Assembly (NCBI GenBank): GCA_023228295.1
Contig: JALOBP010000087.1
Location: 1 to 13,023 of the forward strand
DNA: 13,023 nucleotides
Source: Methanoregula sp.
GTDB taxonomy: Archaea; Halobacteriota; Methanomicrobia; Methanomicrobiales; Methanospirillaceae
Direction: 5' to 3'
The notes under the pieces are model-generated. The model did no database searches and was not told the DNA's origin. It saw nothing but the letters and a program-made list of their open reading frames with translations. Positions 5,101-13,023 of this stretch are shown here, in pieces. Numbering within the stretch: position 1 is the stretch's first letter; each line of letters begins with the position of its first letter. Position numbers and translations under genes: made by a program.

Positions 5101-5790
5101 TTATACAGAACACGGTGCGCCGCCATGCACAGGTCCCTCTTTTTTAGCTCCCTTTGATCCTGACTCTTCTGTCTGGTGTGCCGGACAGAAATTGCAGATG
5201 GACCAGAATACTTCCTTCTCCTTGTCCCGGATAAGGCAGTAATAATCCCTGCCCCGCTGTTCGATCGAAAATCCACCGGGAAAAGGCATCCCGACCGGGT
5301 GTCCCGGCTTTTCGAGAACGAACATGGTGAAGGCCGAGATCAGGTAATAGAACAGCCGGTTCTTCGGGTTCTGGAAATAGGGGTTGCGCTCGCCGGTCTC
5401 AATCCAGACAAAGCATCCTTCAGGCAGCATGGCGCAGAACTTATCGAAGCTTTCCCGGTCACGGATAGGATCGCTCATACGGTCAAACGTCCCGCGCCGG
5501 TACATGGAGAGGAGTTCGTGGTGTTGCCCGAAGATCTGTTCGCGGAAATACGGGCGGATCGCCTCGCGATAGGGTGAGGGGAGTTTCTCGATATCGCTGT
5601 TGAGCCGGCCTCCGATGATCTGGAGGTCGAATAGTGAATAGCCGGTAATTTCCTGTGCAACAATCGTGCCAAGCTCGCCGTTTGTCCGTGCCGATTGCAA
5701 CCGGGCTGCAGTATCGCGGATCGCAGTGACCGGATCATACCTGTCATCGCGAACCGCTATTGCCGTACCGGCTTCACTGGTGTCCTGCAT
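5101..5790 (-). CDS. DUF2115 (UPF0305) family protein
   Basis: 229 residues from the chosen ATG. It matches the DUF2115 family of methanogens: LPSPYREAIRPYFREQIFGQHHELL (split over residues 70-94), PEGCFVWIETGERNPY (123-138), NRLFYYLISAFTMFVLEKPGHPVGMPFPGG (144-173) and SICNFCPAHQ (197-206). Cysteines 126, 185, 199 and 202 could form a metal site, but no function is established. The frame stays open upstream to 5952; I reject that longer form because its extra 54 residues do not resemble the family and the complementary strand carries a coding-like remnant. The ATG at 5790 has a T-rich TATA-like CTATTTTTT about 30 bp upstream and no strong ribosome binding site, so a short leader is likely. 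The last ~20 residues are a variable charged tail. Confidence 0.85.
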   Translation of the reverse strand: MQDTSEAGTAIAVRDDRYDPVTAIRDTAARLQSARTNGELGTIVAQEITGYSLFDLQIIGGRLNSDIEKLPSPYREAIRPYFREQIFGQHHELLSMYRRGTFDRMSDPIRDRESFDKFCAMLPEGCFVWIETGERNPYFQNPKNRLFYYLISAFTMFVLEKPGHPVGMPFPGGFSIEQRGRDYYCLIRDKEKEVFWSICNFCPAHQTEESGSKGAKKEGPVHGGAPCSV

Positions 5791-5826
5791 CTGTAGCAGA
5801 TTAGTCTTGGCTGAAACAAAAAATAG

Positions 5827-5943
5827 GTATGTGTCATCCCACTCAGCCATGCAAAGAAGGAGATCCAGAAGTGGATGGTGAAAAACGTAACAAAAGCCGA
5901 CAAGGAACTTGGCCCGCGGGTGGAAAAGGAACTGAAAATTTGA
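5827..5943 (+). pseudogene. Remnant resembling a hemerythrin C-terminus
   Basis: A plus-strand frame opens after a TAG at 5824 and ends at TGA 5941-5943. Its core, KKEIQKWMVKNVTKADKELGP, with codons AAG GAG ATC CAG AAG TGG, looks coding. It aligns by eye with the last helix of bacterial-type hemerythrins (pattern DWLVNHIxxxDKxxGP): W, V, D, K and the GP turn are kept, while the iron-ligand His position is Asn here. Only about 38 codons survive and the upstream side is occupied by the oppositely oriented DUF2115 gene, so the four-helix fold cannot form. A 22-codon peptide starting at ATG 5875 is a less likely alternative. The family assignment is by memory of the motif, not by search. Confidence 0.45.
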
Positions 5944-6086
5944 ACGGAACACGACAAGCGCCGCATATTATTTCGTAAAACATTACCCGTAAATATCCTT
6001 TCGGGACATACCACTGAGGTATAACCCACGAATACCCCATTTTTGAAATCTTTATTGACTATCAGATCACAAATGGATCCTAATCC

Positions 6087-7025
6087 ATGGATATCGTTTC
6101 GATTGCCCTGATCATCGCCGGTCTCGTTCTCTTTGAGACAATAACAAGCATTGACAATGCCATCATCAATGCTGAAGTCCTCTCAACCATGAGTGAACGG
6201 GCAAAGCGCTGGTTCCTGCTCTGGGGGCTGCTCTTTGCGGTTTTTGCAATACGGGGGGGGCTCCCGTGGCTCATTGTCTGGCTCTCCACTCCGGCGCTCG
6301 GGCCTGTCGGCGCCCTGACGGCCACATTCTCAAGCGACCCGCTCGTTATTGCGGCGATCGAGCAGTCGGCACCGATACTCCTTATCGGTGGCGGGACATT
6401 CCTTGTCTTCCTCTTCTTCCACTGGCTGTTTTTAGAGGACAAGAACTTCGGGATTATGGGTGAGCGGTTCTTTGCAACAAAAGGTGTCTGGTTCTTTGCC
6501 ATCGTCTCCATCCTGCTTGCCGGCATTGTCTGGTTCGCACTTGACAAAAATCCGCTCATGGCGTTCGGGGCGGTGGTCGGGTCAACCGGGTTTTTCATTG
6601 TCCATGGGTTCCGGCAGAACGCCGAACAGGCCGAGGAGAAGATGCTCCATTCGGAAGGCATGTCGGATATGAGCAAGATATTCTACCTCGAGATCATCGA
6701 TGCCACGTTCTCTATTGACGGTGTCATTGGGGCATTTGCATTCACGATGGCGGTTCCCTTAATCCTCATCGGGAACGGCATTGGGGCATTCGTAGTCCGG
6801 GAACTCACGATACGCAATGTTGACCGGATCAAGAAATACCTGTACCTGAAAAACGGGGCCATGTATTCTATCTTCTTCCTTGGCACCATCATGATCATGG
6901 ACAGTTTCGGCATCAGTATCCCGTTCTGGGTCTCCCCGCTCATAACATTCGGCGTTGTCGGGTTCTTCCTTGCCAAGTCCCTGCGGGAGATGGATACACC
7001 GGCGGGCCACCTGGGATCATCCTGA
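6087..7025 (+). CDS. DUF475 / TerC-superfamily integral membrane protein
   Basis: 312 residues with about eight hydrophobic membrane-spanning stretches, the longest at roughly 3-22, 42-66, 93-114, 134-153, 158-174, 207-237, 257-272 and 280-296. Two acidic motifs in membrane helices are characteristic of the TerC/DUF475 group: FETITSIDNAI (E17, D23) and YLEIIDATFSIDGVIGA (E202, D205, D211). The superfamily is linked to metal-ion efflux (for example Mn2+ in Alx/TerC relatives) and tellurite resistance; the substrate here is unknown. The ATG at 6087 has only a weak purine stretch (GGATCC) upstream, with TATA-like CTTTATTGA about 35 bp before it, suggesting a single-gene transcript. The acidic motifs and internal two-fold similarity are intact, so it should be functional. 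Confidence 0.88.
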   Translation: MDIVSIALIIAGLVLFETITSIDNAIINAEVLSTMSERAKRWFLLWGLLFAVFAIRGGLPWLIVWLSTPALGPVGALTATFSSDPLVIAAIEQSAPILLIGGGTFLVFLFFHWLFLEDKNFGIMGERFFATKGVWFFAIVSILLAGIVWFALDKNPLMAFGAVVGSTGFFIVHGFRQNAEQAEEKMLHSEGMSDMSKIFYLEIIDATFSIDGVIGAFAFTMAVPLILIGNGIGAFVVRELTIRNVDRIKKYLYLKNGAMYSIFFLGTIMIMDSFGISIPFWVSPLITFGVVGFFLAKSLREMDTPAGHLGSS

Positions 7026-7045
7026 ATATCTCGTCAGGAAAAAGA

Positions 7046-7093
7046 ACCAAAAACGGCCGGGAGGCAAACGGGTTTAAAAAAGGCCGGCGGCGG
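7046..7093 (-). terminator. Terminator of the kinase/response-regulator operon
   Basis: On the minus strand, 40-85 bases past the stop at 7132, a GC-rich run (CCGCCGCCGGCC) is followed by six T (7081-7076) and further T-rich tracts. This fits operon termination. Confidence 0.45.
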
Positions 7094-7131
7094 GGGTGAT
7101 GTCCCCTGCATTCCCGGATACCGGCGCGGCA

Positions 7132-8244
7132 TCAACCCTGTTTGACCCAGCCGTTTAAGACAATCCCGTCAATGACCGGGTTGCCGTCAAGATTGCTGAT
7201 GATCCCTTCCATAACGCAGATTGTGCCGTCCTTACGGTTGAGCCTCAGCCGGATTGGGCGGACCATGCCCGGGCTCTTAAGGATATCACTAAAAATCGCT
7301 TGTGCCGCTGCTACATCGTCATCCGGGATGATGGAAAACAGGGGTTTGTTCACGAGTTCGTCCGCAGCATAGCCAAGCGCCCGGTTGACGGAGGGGCTCT
7401 CATGCCGCAGAGTACCGTCCTTATTCAGGATGGCAATGATATCGGAGGTATCCTCGATAAGCGAGCGGAAGAACTCCTCGTTGTGGCGATTCTGCTCTTC
7501 GATCTTCTTGCTGGAAGATATGTTCCTGATGTACACGGCAAACAGCACGACGTTTTCCTCGGGATTGAGGATGGGATATACCGTGGTATCGAACCATCCG
7601 CCCCGGAATTCCTCCTCGAAGTGCTCCGGCTTTTTATGGGTGATATTCACACTCCAGCCGGCCATGTGAGGGGAGAAGATCCCCTGGGATACCAGTTCCG
7701 AGATATTGGTCCCGGTCAGGTCATGGACCGATTTTTTTGCCTCGTGTGCCAGGGACTCGTTTGCTGCAAGCAGCCTCCCGTTTGTATCAGCAAGGAAGAG
7801 GATATCATTGGTTGCATTTAATAGGACGCGGGTGGTGGCCTCGCTGATCCGTAGCGCATGTTCCATGGCATTCTTGTAAAGCGCCATCTCGATCGTGGTC
7901 TTGAGCTCCAGTTCCCGGAACGGTTTGAGGATATAACCAAAGGGCTCGGTCAGCTTGGCTTTTGACAGGAACGAGTCATCGCTATAGGCAGAGAGGTAGA
8001 CCACCGGGATGCGGAGCTGTTTTTTAATCTCTTCTGCGGCTTCGATACCGTTCATCTTGCCGGCGAGCATAATATCCATAAGGATCAGGTCGGGCTGCAG
8101 TTCAACAGCCTTTTGTACTGCCTGTTCGCCGGTTGTGGCAATCCCAACAACCAGGTAGCCCATCTCGGACAGGCTCCTCCGGATATCCATCCCGGTTATC
8201 GCCTCATCCTCAACAATAAGAATTTTTGATTCGCCCATGTTCAT
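7132..8244 (-). CDS. Response-regulator receiver protein with two PAS domains
   Basis: 370 residues from ATG 8244. A receiver domain spans about 6-122, with acidic pair E12/D13, phosphoacceptor D57 (LILMDIML), S85 and K107 (YILKPF). Two PAS domains follow: about 135-245 (ATNDILFLADTNGRLLAANES) and about 258-368 (DTSDIIAILNKDGTLRHESPSV). The protein stops right after the second PAS domain (GIVLNGWVKQG), with no kinase, DNA-binding or cyclase domain. It probably accepts phosphate from the kinase encoded seven bases upstream and works through protein contacts or PAS ligand sensing. The frame extends to 8334, but that start lies inside the kinase gene; ATG 8244 (or 8238) puts the receiver at the N-terminus and has CAGGTA just upstream. 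Output mode is unknown. Confidence 0.85.
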   Translation of the reverse strand: MNMGESKILIVEDEAITGMDIRRSLSEMGYLVVGIATTGEQAVQKAVELQPDLILMDIMLAGKMNGIEAAEEIKKQLRIPVVYLSAYSDDSFLSKAKLTEPFGYILKPFRELELKTTIEMALYKNAMEHALRISEATTRVLLNATNDILFLADTNGRLLAANESLAHEAKKSVHDLTGTNISELVSQGIFSPHMAGWSVNITHKKPEHFEEEFRGGWFDTTVYPILNPEENVVLFAVYIRNISSSKKIEEQNRHNEEFFRSLIEDTSDIIAILNKDGTLRHESPSVNRALGYAADELVNKPLFSIIPDDDVAAAQAIFSDILKSPGMVRPIRLRLNRKDGTICVMEGIISNLDGNPVIDGIVLNGWVKQG

Positions 8245-8251
8245 TACCTGT

Positions 8252-11200
8252 TTATGTATCCACGGTAAAAACGATTCTGAATTCAGTACCATTGTCCCCG
8301 CCAAACGAGATTGTGCCGAGCAACTGCCCGACAAGGGAATTTACCAGCTGGAGACCCAGCGTCTCGGTCTGGTCCCACCGGAAACCGGGCGGGAGCCCGA
8401 TCCCGTCATCCCGTACGGTAAGGAAATGACGATCCCCCTCCTTTTTGAAGATGATCCAGACCGTGCCTTTTCGGTCATCGGGGAACGCATATTTCAGGGA
8501 ATTCGAGATGAGCTCGTTGATGATTAGGCTGACCGGGATAGCTTTACTGATCGGAAGCACGATATCTGCGGCCTCCACTACCAGCCGGACTTTTTCCGGA
8601 TGGATATTGTAAGAGTCGAGCAGGTTCTCAGCCATCTTCCGGATATACTCGCTGTAATCGATCTGCGCAAGACTCTTCGACTGGTAAAGTTTCTCGTGGA
8701 CGAGCGCTATCGACATTACACGGTTCTGGCTTTCCTTGATAGCGTCGCGGCTTTTCTCGTCCTTGATCATCTTTGCCTGGAGACTGAGCAGGCTTGAGAT
8801 CACCTGCATGTTGTTCTTAACCCGGTGATGGATCTCCTTTAGGAGGATCTCTTTCTCTTTCAGCGAGGCGGCAATCTCGTCCTGTAGTGCTTTTTTGTAC
8901 GTTATATCGCGGGCAACTCCGGAGAAACCGATGAACGTCCCGGCGGGATTAAAGTGGGGTGTGCCGTTGATCTCGAATATATGCACATGACCACCCGAAT
9001 CCAGAAACGAGAGTTCGATACCCGTAACAGGTGTCTGCTGGCGGATATTATGTTCGTGCAGCAGGGCAAAGGCCGGCCGGCTGGTCTCAGTCATGAATAT
9101 GGTCGGGCTCCTGCCGATAACCTCCTCATCATTCAGGCCAAGAATCGTTTGAATATTCGGGCTGATATAGGTTGTTTGGCCGTTTGCATCGATATGGAAG
9201 ATGAGATCGTTGGTCTGCTCGACGAGCGAGCGGTACTTCTCCTCACTGACCCTGAGTGCATCCATGACCCGGTTCCGTTCCACGATCTCACTCCGGAGGT
9301 TGCCGGCGAGCCGGTTCAGTTCAGCAGTACGCTCATCCACCTTCCGTTCAAGTTCAAAAAACGCGGTCTGCATGGCGTCTTCTGCTAGTTTCCGGTCGGT
9401 CATATCAACAAGGTTTTCAAGGAGATAGGGTTTTCCGGAGATAGTAACCGGCACAATGGTTTTTGTTACCGGCATTTTTTTTCCCGATGCCGTGATTATG
9501 AGTTGTTCGGTATTCTCGAAATTTTTGTGGAAGTCAGTGATCGGGCACCGGTTCTCGTTTACCTGGCAGATCCCATTCTGGCAGGACGAGCCGACGAGTT
9601 TCTCGCGGCCGGCCCCTATCAGTTTCTCTGCTGCAGGATTGAGATCGAAGATCCGGTGGGTATCAGGCTCGATGATTACGAGTGCCGTCTGGACTGAGTT
9701 GAAGATTGTCTTGAGATAAGTCTCGCTGCTGATGAGCTCTTCCTGGGCTCTGCGTTGTTCGGTGACATCCTCAAGAGTCTCCAGTGCGCCGATAACACCT
9801 TCATTTCCGTCACGGATCACGATTGCCGTACAATGTAGCCAGGTGCCGTTCTTTCCGATCCCGGGGAAAAATTCCGTGGTTTCGTAGGCTCCCCGGGTAT
9901 ACTTTGATTCCGTGCATTTTCCCTTGTACCAGACATCCAGCTCCGCGAGGTTGTTATCTACCAGGATATCGGCAATCATCGGGCGCGACAGGGTATAAAA
10001 CGCTTTCCAGGTATCCGCAGTACCTTTGATGTCAGCCTCCTCAATCCCCGTGTAACGGGCGAGCGTCCGGTTCCAGTAGATCACCTCATGTTGCTGGTTG
10101 ATCACGAACAGGGGTATGGCCGAACCGTCGATGATAGCATGCAGCCGCTGCTCGCTTGCCCGCAAAGCATCTTCCATCTGCTTGCGTTCGGTAATATCAC
10201 GTGCTATGGACAACGAGACCAACCGGCCCTTCAGTTCAAAAAGGTGGGCATTGATCTCGACAGCAAATTCAGTCCCGTCTTTTTTCCGGTGGACAGCATC
10301 GAATGTCGCCCGCCCGTCCTTCTGGATCTCAATGGAGATCCCGTCCATGTGCGGGATATGACGGTAGGCCACGATATCGAAGGGCGACATGGTCAGAAGT
10401 TCTTCACGCGTGTACCCGAGGCGGGTGCAGGCTATATCGTTGACCATGATATACTGCCCCGGTTTTTTGTCAGGCCGCATCTCATGGAGGAAGATCGCAT
10501 CGTTGGCATTGTTGAAGAGGGCACGGAACAACTCCTCGCTTTCCCGCAGTGCGTTCTCAGCCTGTTTGAGATCGGATAAGTCGATGATGACCGCCCGCAT
10601 CCCCTGGGGAGCACCGGTCCTGTTATCAAGGATCGCACTGGCAGTGATCATGGTCGGGAACGTAGAGCCATCCCTGCGAATCAGGGAATATTCATTGGAA
10701 CTGCGAGGCACACCGGAGAAGAGTTTTTTCATATTCTCCCGCGCTTTTTGTCGTTCGGCAGGAACAATATAATCAAAGACATTGATATCGGACCCGATTG
10801 ATGCAGGATCGATCCCGAATACCGGTAAAATCAGACGGTTGCCAAACGTCAGCATCCCGTCAAGGTCAGACTCAAAGACCATCACGGGCAGAAAATCTGC
10901 AAGGGTACGGTACCGCTCCTCGCTTTCATGGAGTGCCTTTTCTGCCCGTATCCGCCGGGTAATATCTCGGAGAGCCCCCTCGATTATAACAGGTTTTCCG
11001 GCATCGTCCCGGACAACATGGCTGGTTACGGAAACATTGAGATGCTCTCCGTTTTTGTTCCGTAGGATCACTTCGTAATCATGAACGGCACCGTTCGTGA
11101 ACATTGTATCAAGGAACAGTTTTCTCTGTTCCGGAAACGGGTACAGGTCAATAACCGGTGTGCCAATGAGTTCAGACACATCCCACCCGGTGATCCGTTT

Positions 11201-12076
11201 ACAGGAGGGGGAAAGGGTCGTGATGATCCCCGACATATCTGTCTGGTAATACAGATCGTCAAATGTGTCGAAGATCGAGCGGTACTTCTCCTCACTTTTC
11301 CTGAGTGCATCATCGGCATGCTTACGCTCGGTGATATCACGGACCGATCCCAGGATTGAATCGATCCCGTTGAACGTGAGGGATGTAATTGCAATTTCAA
11401 GGTACCGTGTATCTCCGGTCCTGGTGATGATGCGGGTTTCAAATGTTGAGGGGATCGAAGATCCGGCATCACGTTCATCTGCAACCGACATGAGGCGAAT
11501 CCGGTCTTCCGGGTGCAGAATATTCCAGATGTCAAGGGTAAAAATTTCATCTTTTGCATAGCCGGTTATTTCCATCACCCGGTCATTGGCAAAGACGATA
11601 CGTGAATTCTGGTAGATGAAGATGGCGTCGTGGCTCTGCTCAACCACCTTGCGGTACCGTTCCTCGCTTTCCATGAGTGCTATCTCGGAGCGCCGCCGCG
11701 TGACAATCTGGGTGATCTTCTGGGTGAGGTCGAGGAACATCGCCTTGGGATTGCCGCCTTTGGGGATGTAAAAATCAGCCCCGGCATTGTAGGCCTCAAC
11801 TACAACCTCTTCGTCACCTTTTCCGGTAAAAATGATGAACGGGATGGGATTGTTCTCCGCCCGCAGGTGTTTCAGGAGATGTATGCCATCCATGACCGGC
11901 ATCTGGTAATCCGAGACAATGGCATCGAAGGATTTTTTCCGGATCAATTCCAGCGCGCTTTTTGCGCTGGTTATGGTTTCGACGGAGAAATGCCCTTTTC
12001 GCTCAAGATAATGGCGAATTGGATCAAGGAGTGCAGGTTCGTCATCGATATACAGGACGGTAATCTGGGGGGACAT
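8252..12076 (-). CDS. Hybrid sensor histidine kinase: REC, seven PAS, HisKA_2, HATPase
   Basis: 1274 residues from the chosen ATG 12076. Order: receiver (about 5-120; D11/D12, phosphoacceptor D56, T84, K106); seven PAS domains at about 135-251, 257-373, 383-503, 511-631, 639-773, 781-895 and 943-1060, several ending in the DITERK linker; a coiled coil (897-942); HisKA_2 with EIHHRVKNN (phospho-His H1084); and an ATPase domain with NELISNS (N1187, N1192), DDGIGLPPG (D1224) and a C-terminal GTEFRIVF. PAS6 carries Cys 832, 837 and 844 in a C-x4-C-x6-CPITD pattern seen in many methanogen and deltaproteobacterial sensors. No membrane segment is visible, so it is a cytoplasmic sensor. Upstream in-frame starts are GTG 12160 and ATG 12125-12127; the TATA box at 12180-12188 predicts a start site near 12158, which disfavours the GTG. 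All catalytic residues look intact. Signals sensed are unknown. Confidence 0.9.
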   Translation of the reverse strand: MSPQITVLYIDDEPALLDPIRHYLERKGHFSVETITSAKSALELIRKKSFDAIVSDYQMPVMDGIHLLKHLRAENNPIPFIIFTGKGDEEVVVEAYNAGADFYIPKGGNPKAMFLDLTQKITQIVTRRRSEIALMESEERYRKVVEQSHDAIFIYQNSRIVFANDRVMEITGYAKDEIFTLDIWNILHPEDRIRLMSVADERDAGSSIPSTFETRIITRTGDTRYLEIAITSLTFNGIDSILGSVRDITERKHADDALRKSEEKYRSIFDTFDDLYYQTDMSGIITTLSPSCKRITGWDVSELIGTPVIDLYPFPEQRKLFLDTMFTNGAVHDYEVILRNKNGEHLNVSVTSHVVRDDAGKPVIIEGALRDITRRIRAEKALHESEERYRTLADFLPVMVFESDLDGMLTFGNRLILPVFGIDPASIGSDINVFDYIVPAERQKARENMKKLFSGVPRSSNEYSLIRRDGSTFPTMITASAILDNRTGAPQGMRAVIIDLSDLKQAENALRESEELFRALFNNANDAIFLHEMRPDKKPGQYIMVNDIACTRLGYTREELLTMSPFDIVAYRHIPHMDGISIEIQKDGRATFDAVHRKKDGTEFAVEINAHLFELKGRLVSLSIARDITERKQMEDALRASEQRLHAIIDGSAIPLFVINQQHEVIYWNRTLARYTGIEEADIKGTADTWKAFYTLSRPMIADILVDNNLAELDVWYKGKCTESKYTRGAYETTEFFPGIGKNGTWLHCTAIVIRDGNEGVIGALETLEDVTEQRRAQEELISSETYLKTIFNSVQTALVIIEPDTHRIFDLNPAAEKLIGAGREKLVGSSCQNGICQVNENRCPITDFHKNFENTEQLIITASGKKMPVTKTIVPVTISGKPYLLENLVDMTDRKLAEDAMQTAFFELERKVDERTAELNRLAGNLRSEIVERNRVMDALRVSEEKYRSLVEQTNDLIFHIDANGQTTYISPNIQTILGLNDEEVIGRSPTIFMTETSRPAFALLHEHNIRQQTPVTGIELSFLDSGGHVHIFEINGTPHFNPAGTFIGFSGVARDITYKKALQDEIAASLKEKEILLKEIHHRVKNNMQVISSLLSLQAKMIKDEKSRDAIKESQNRVMSIALVHEKLYQSKSLAQIDYSEYIRKMAENLLDSYNIHPEKVRLVVEAADIVLPISKAIPVSLIINELISNSLKYAFPDDRKGTVWIIFKKEGDRHFLTVRDDGIGLPPGFRWDQTETLGLQLVNSLVGQLLGTISFGGDNGTEFRIVFTVDT

Positions 12077-12179
12077 GTTCGAATTTCCTGATGACGGGGG
12101 GGAGATTCCCGCAAGGGTTGGCTTCATCTCCCTCCCAAAACCGTGATCTATGGTAAACACCTTCTATGCGTGTACAAAA

Positions 12180-12188
12180 TATTTTAAA
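12180..12188 (-). promoter_or_regulatory. TATA box of the two-component operon
   Basis: Minus-strand TTTAAAATA, a good archaeal TATA match, predicts transcription from about 12158 and covers both the kinase and the downstream REC-PAS gene. The leader would include GGGAGGGAG just before the alternative ATG at 12127. Confidence 0.55.
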
Positions 12189-12239
12189 TGGATATAACGT
12201 TTTCCTAATAAAACATAGATAAACAATTTGTTTTTGAGG

Positions 12240-12291
12240 ATATTTTCATTAATTTTTTAAAATCAAAAAATAGTTCGGGCCGGTTCGGGCC
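12240..12291 (-). terminator. Terminator of the META lipoprotein gene, with a tandem repeat
   Basis: Directly after the stop at 12293, the minus strand has two copies of a 9-base unit on a 10-base period (plus strand GTTCGGGCC at 12273-12281 and 12283-12291), then six T and further T/A-rich tracts. GGCC words in the repeat can pair to form a short stem before the T-tract. Confidence 0.5.
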
Positions 12292-12292
12292 A

Positions 12293-12814
12293 TTATGGGG
12301 GTGTTGACAGCGTATCCGTACGCTGGTATACAAGGACATCCATGGTATCTGCGGTGAGCGTCAGTTCGGTTGTGCCCGCGTCGTAAGCGGCGGTATTGCT
12401 GAGAATGTACAGGTACTGCTGTTCCTGGTTGGCAAGCGGGGCACAGAACATCTTGGTGGAGCCGAGATTACTGACCGTCATTCCCTCTCCCTTCGGTGTA
12501 GTAATCCCGGTCAGGGTAAACGATCCAAAATAATTGTTGCAGCCGTCATAGCCGGTCAGCGACCCGTCCGAATTGAAGGTGAGCGTGATCCCGTAGGTCG
12601 GGTTGATAACCGCGGTGCCATTCTGGATGCCCATGGTCGTAAGCGTCCAGTCATCGGCAAGGCCTGCGGGAACCAAAGGTGCTGCCGGAACAGGAGATGT
12701 CTCGGCTGCCGGGACCGGGGTTGCAACCGGTGCCGGGGACTGCGGGGTTGTGCAGCCTGCAACCAGGGCAGCAACTGCGAGAAGTAAAAGAAGTATCAGC
12801 GAAATACGTTTCAT
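12293..12814 (-). CDS. META-domain (HslJ-like) secreted lipoprotein
   Basis: 173 residues. A signal peptide with lipobox LVAGC ends at C21, so the mature protein would be lipid-anchored outside the cytoplasmic membrane. Residues ~22-53 form a Pro/Ala-rich linker. The rest is a META domain: DDWTLTTMGIQNGT, then GYDGCNNYFGSFTLTG and NLGSTKMFCAPLANQEQQYLYIL, the conserved N-x-x-x-G and MxC-x-x-x-x-x-E features of HslJ-like proteins. The domain is linked to stress and antibiotic tolerance in bacteria; its archaeal role is unclear. The ATG at 12814 has a TATA-like TATATAAA-type box (12837-12844) 25-30 bp away and GGGGT right next to it, consistent with a very short leader. It is a single-gene unit with its own terminator. 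Confidence 0.85.
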   Translation of the reverse strand: MKRISLILLLLLAVAALVAGCTTPQSPAPVATPVPAAETSPVPAAPLVPAGLADDWTLTTMGIQNGTAVINPTYGITLTFNSDGSLTGYDGCNNYFGSFTLTGITTPKGEGMTVSNLGSTKMFCAPLANQEQQYLYILSNTAAYDAGTTELTLTADTMDVLVYQRTDTLSTPP

Positions 12815-12836
12815 ACCCCGTATTGTGAGCTGTTTG

Positions 12837-12844
12837 TATATAAA
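12837..12844 (-). promoter_or_regulatory. TATA box of the META lipoprotein gene
   Basis: Minus-strand TTTATATA about 25 bp from the ATG at 12814; implies an almost leaderless transcript. Confidence 0.55.
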
Positions 12845-12878
12845 TGATCATAATTTCATTGCATCGTTTCTGCGGGTT

Positions 12879-13023
12879 TTACCGTCCCCAGAACGCACGG
12901 ACATGTTTCCATGCCTGATGATAGCGGGCGTACCGCTCGTCCTCCTCATCATAAATTCTCATATCCGTCCTGCCATAACGTTGCCGGTCCTCACCGACCG
13001 GGCAGACTTTGATGCAGAGGCCG
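12879..13023 (-). CDS. C-terminus of a 4Fe-4S protein, epoxyqueuosine reductase-like (partial)
   Basis: The last 47 codons of a gene whose start lies beyond the window. It contains GLCIKVCPVG, the end of a ferredoxin-type CxxC...CP cluster motif, followed by GEDRQRYGRTDMRIYDEED and a short basic tail ending at TAA 12879-12881. This tail resembles methanogen proteins with a double 4Fe-4S domain annotated as epoxyqueuosine reductase (QueG)-like, but with so little visible the identification rests on one cluster motif and general resemblance. It lies upstream of, and in the same direction as, the META lipoprotein gene, which has its own promoter. Confidence 0.6.
   Translation of the reverse strand, partial: GLCIKVCPVGEDRQRYGRTDMRIYDEEDERYARYHQAWKHVRAFWGR

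Noticed and set aside
5791..5952. N-terminal extension of DUF2115
   Set aside because: The added residues do not match the family, and the region carries a plus-strand remnant with better codon character.
7021..7038. CCTGA/TCAGG hairpin over the DUF475 stop as a terminator
   Set aside because: Only five base pairs, and it is followed by A residues rather than a T-tract on the plus strand.
1..13023. CRISPR array near the CARF-like gene
   Set aside because: No regularly spaced repeat of CRISPR length occurs anywhere in the window; the repeats seen are short and isolated.

Overview
The window looks like archaeal chromosome, most likely a methanogen of the order Methanomicrobiales (Methanoregula-like). 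The evidence is gene content: UPF0147, a UPF0148/SSSCA1-type zinc-ribbon protein, DUF2115 and a multi-PAS HisKA_2 histidine kinase. TATA-like boxes about 25 bp from start codons, GGTGATC-type ribosome binding sites and poly-T terminators agree. The genus is an inference; there is no rRNA gene or phylogenetic marker here.

Layout. 1-560: an AT-rich gene for a small membrane-anchored protein, probably acquired. 689-853: a GC-rich, hairpin-packed element bounded by 8-bp inverted repeats, with no convincing ORF. 995-1634: a VapBC toxin-antitoxin operon behind an 11-bp direct repeat. 1642-1768: a probable gene remnant on the minus strand, followed by an intergenic stretch rich in ATCGCGA palindromes. 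2011-2859 (-): an orphan CARF-like/winged-helix protein. 2948-3385 (-) and 3468-3731 (+): divergent UPF0148 and UPF0147 genes separated by a 19-bp perfect inverted repeat. 3732-4638: no intact gene, but a decayed minus-strand gene with three stops. 4639-5097 (+): a rubrerythrin-like ferritin. 5101-5790 (-): DUF2115. 5827-5943 (+): a short remnant that resembles the C-terminus of a hemerythrin. 6087-7025 (+): a DUF475/TerC-type membrane protein. 12076-7132 (-): a two-gene operon of a large REC-7xPAS-HisKA_2 kinase and a REC-PAS-PAS protein. 12293-12814 (-): a META-domain lipoprotein. 12879-end (-): the C-terminus of an Fe-S (epoxyqueuosine reductase-like) protein.

The kinase and REC-PAS protein are the clearest functional unit: a multi-input sensor and a probable phosphoacceptor, seven bases apart. 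The intact rubrerythrin-like gene and the hemerythrin remnant suggest a small oxygen/peroxide-stress neighbourhood partly lost. Toxin-antitoxin, AT-rich gene, MITE-like or RNA-like element and at least three gene remnants mark 1-6000 as the more plastic half; 6087-13023 looks stable. No CRISPR array, tRNA, rRNA or intact insertion sequence was seen.
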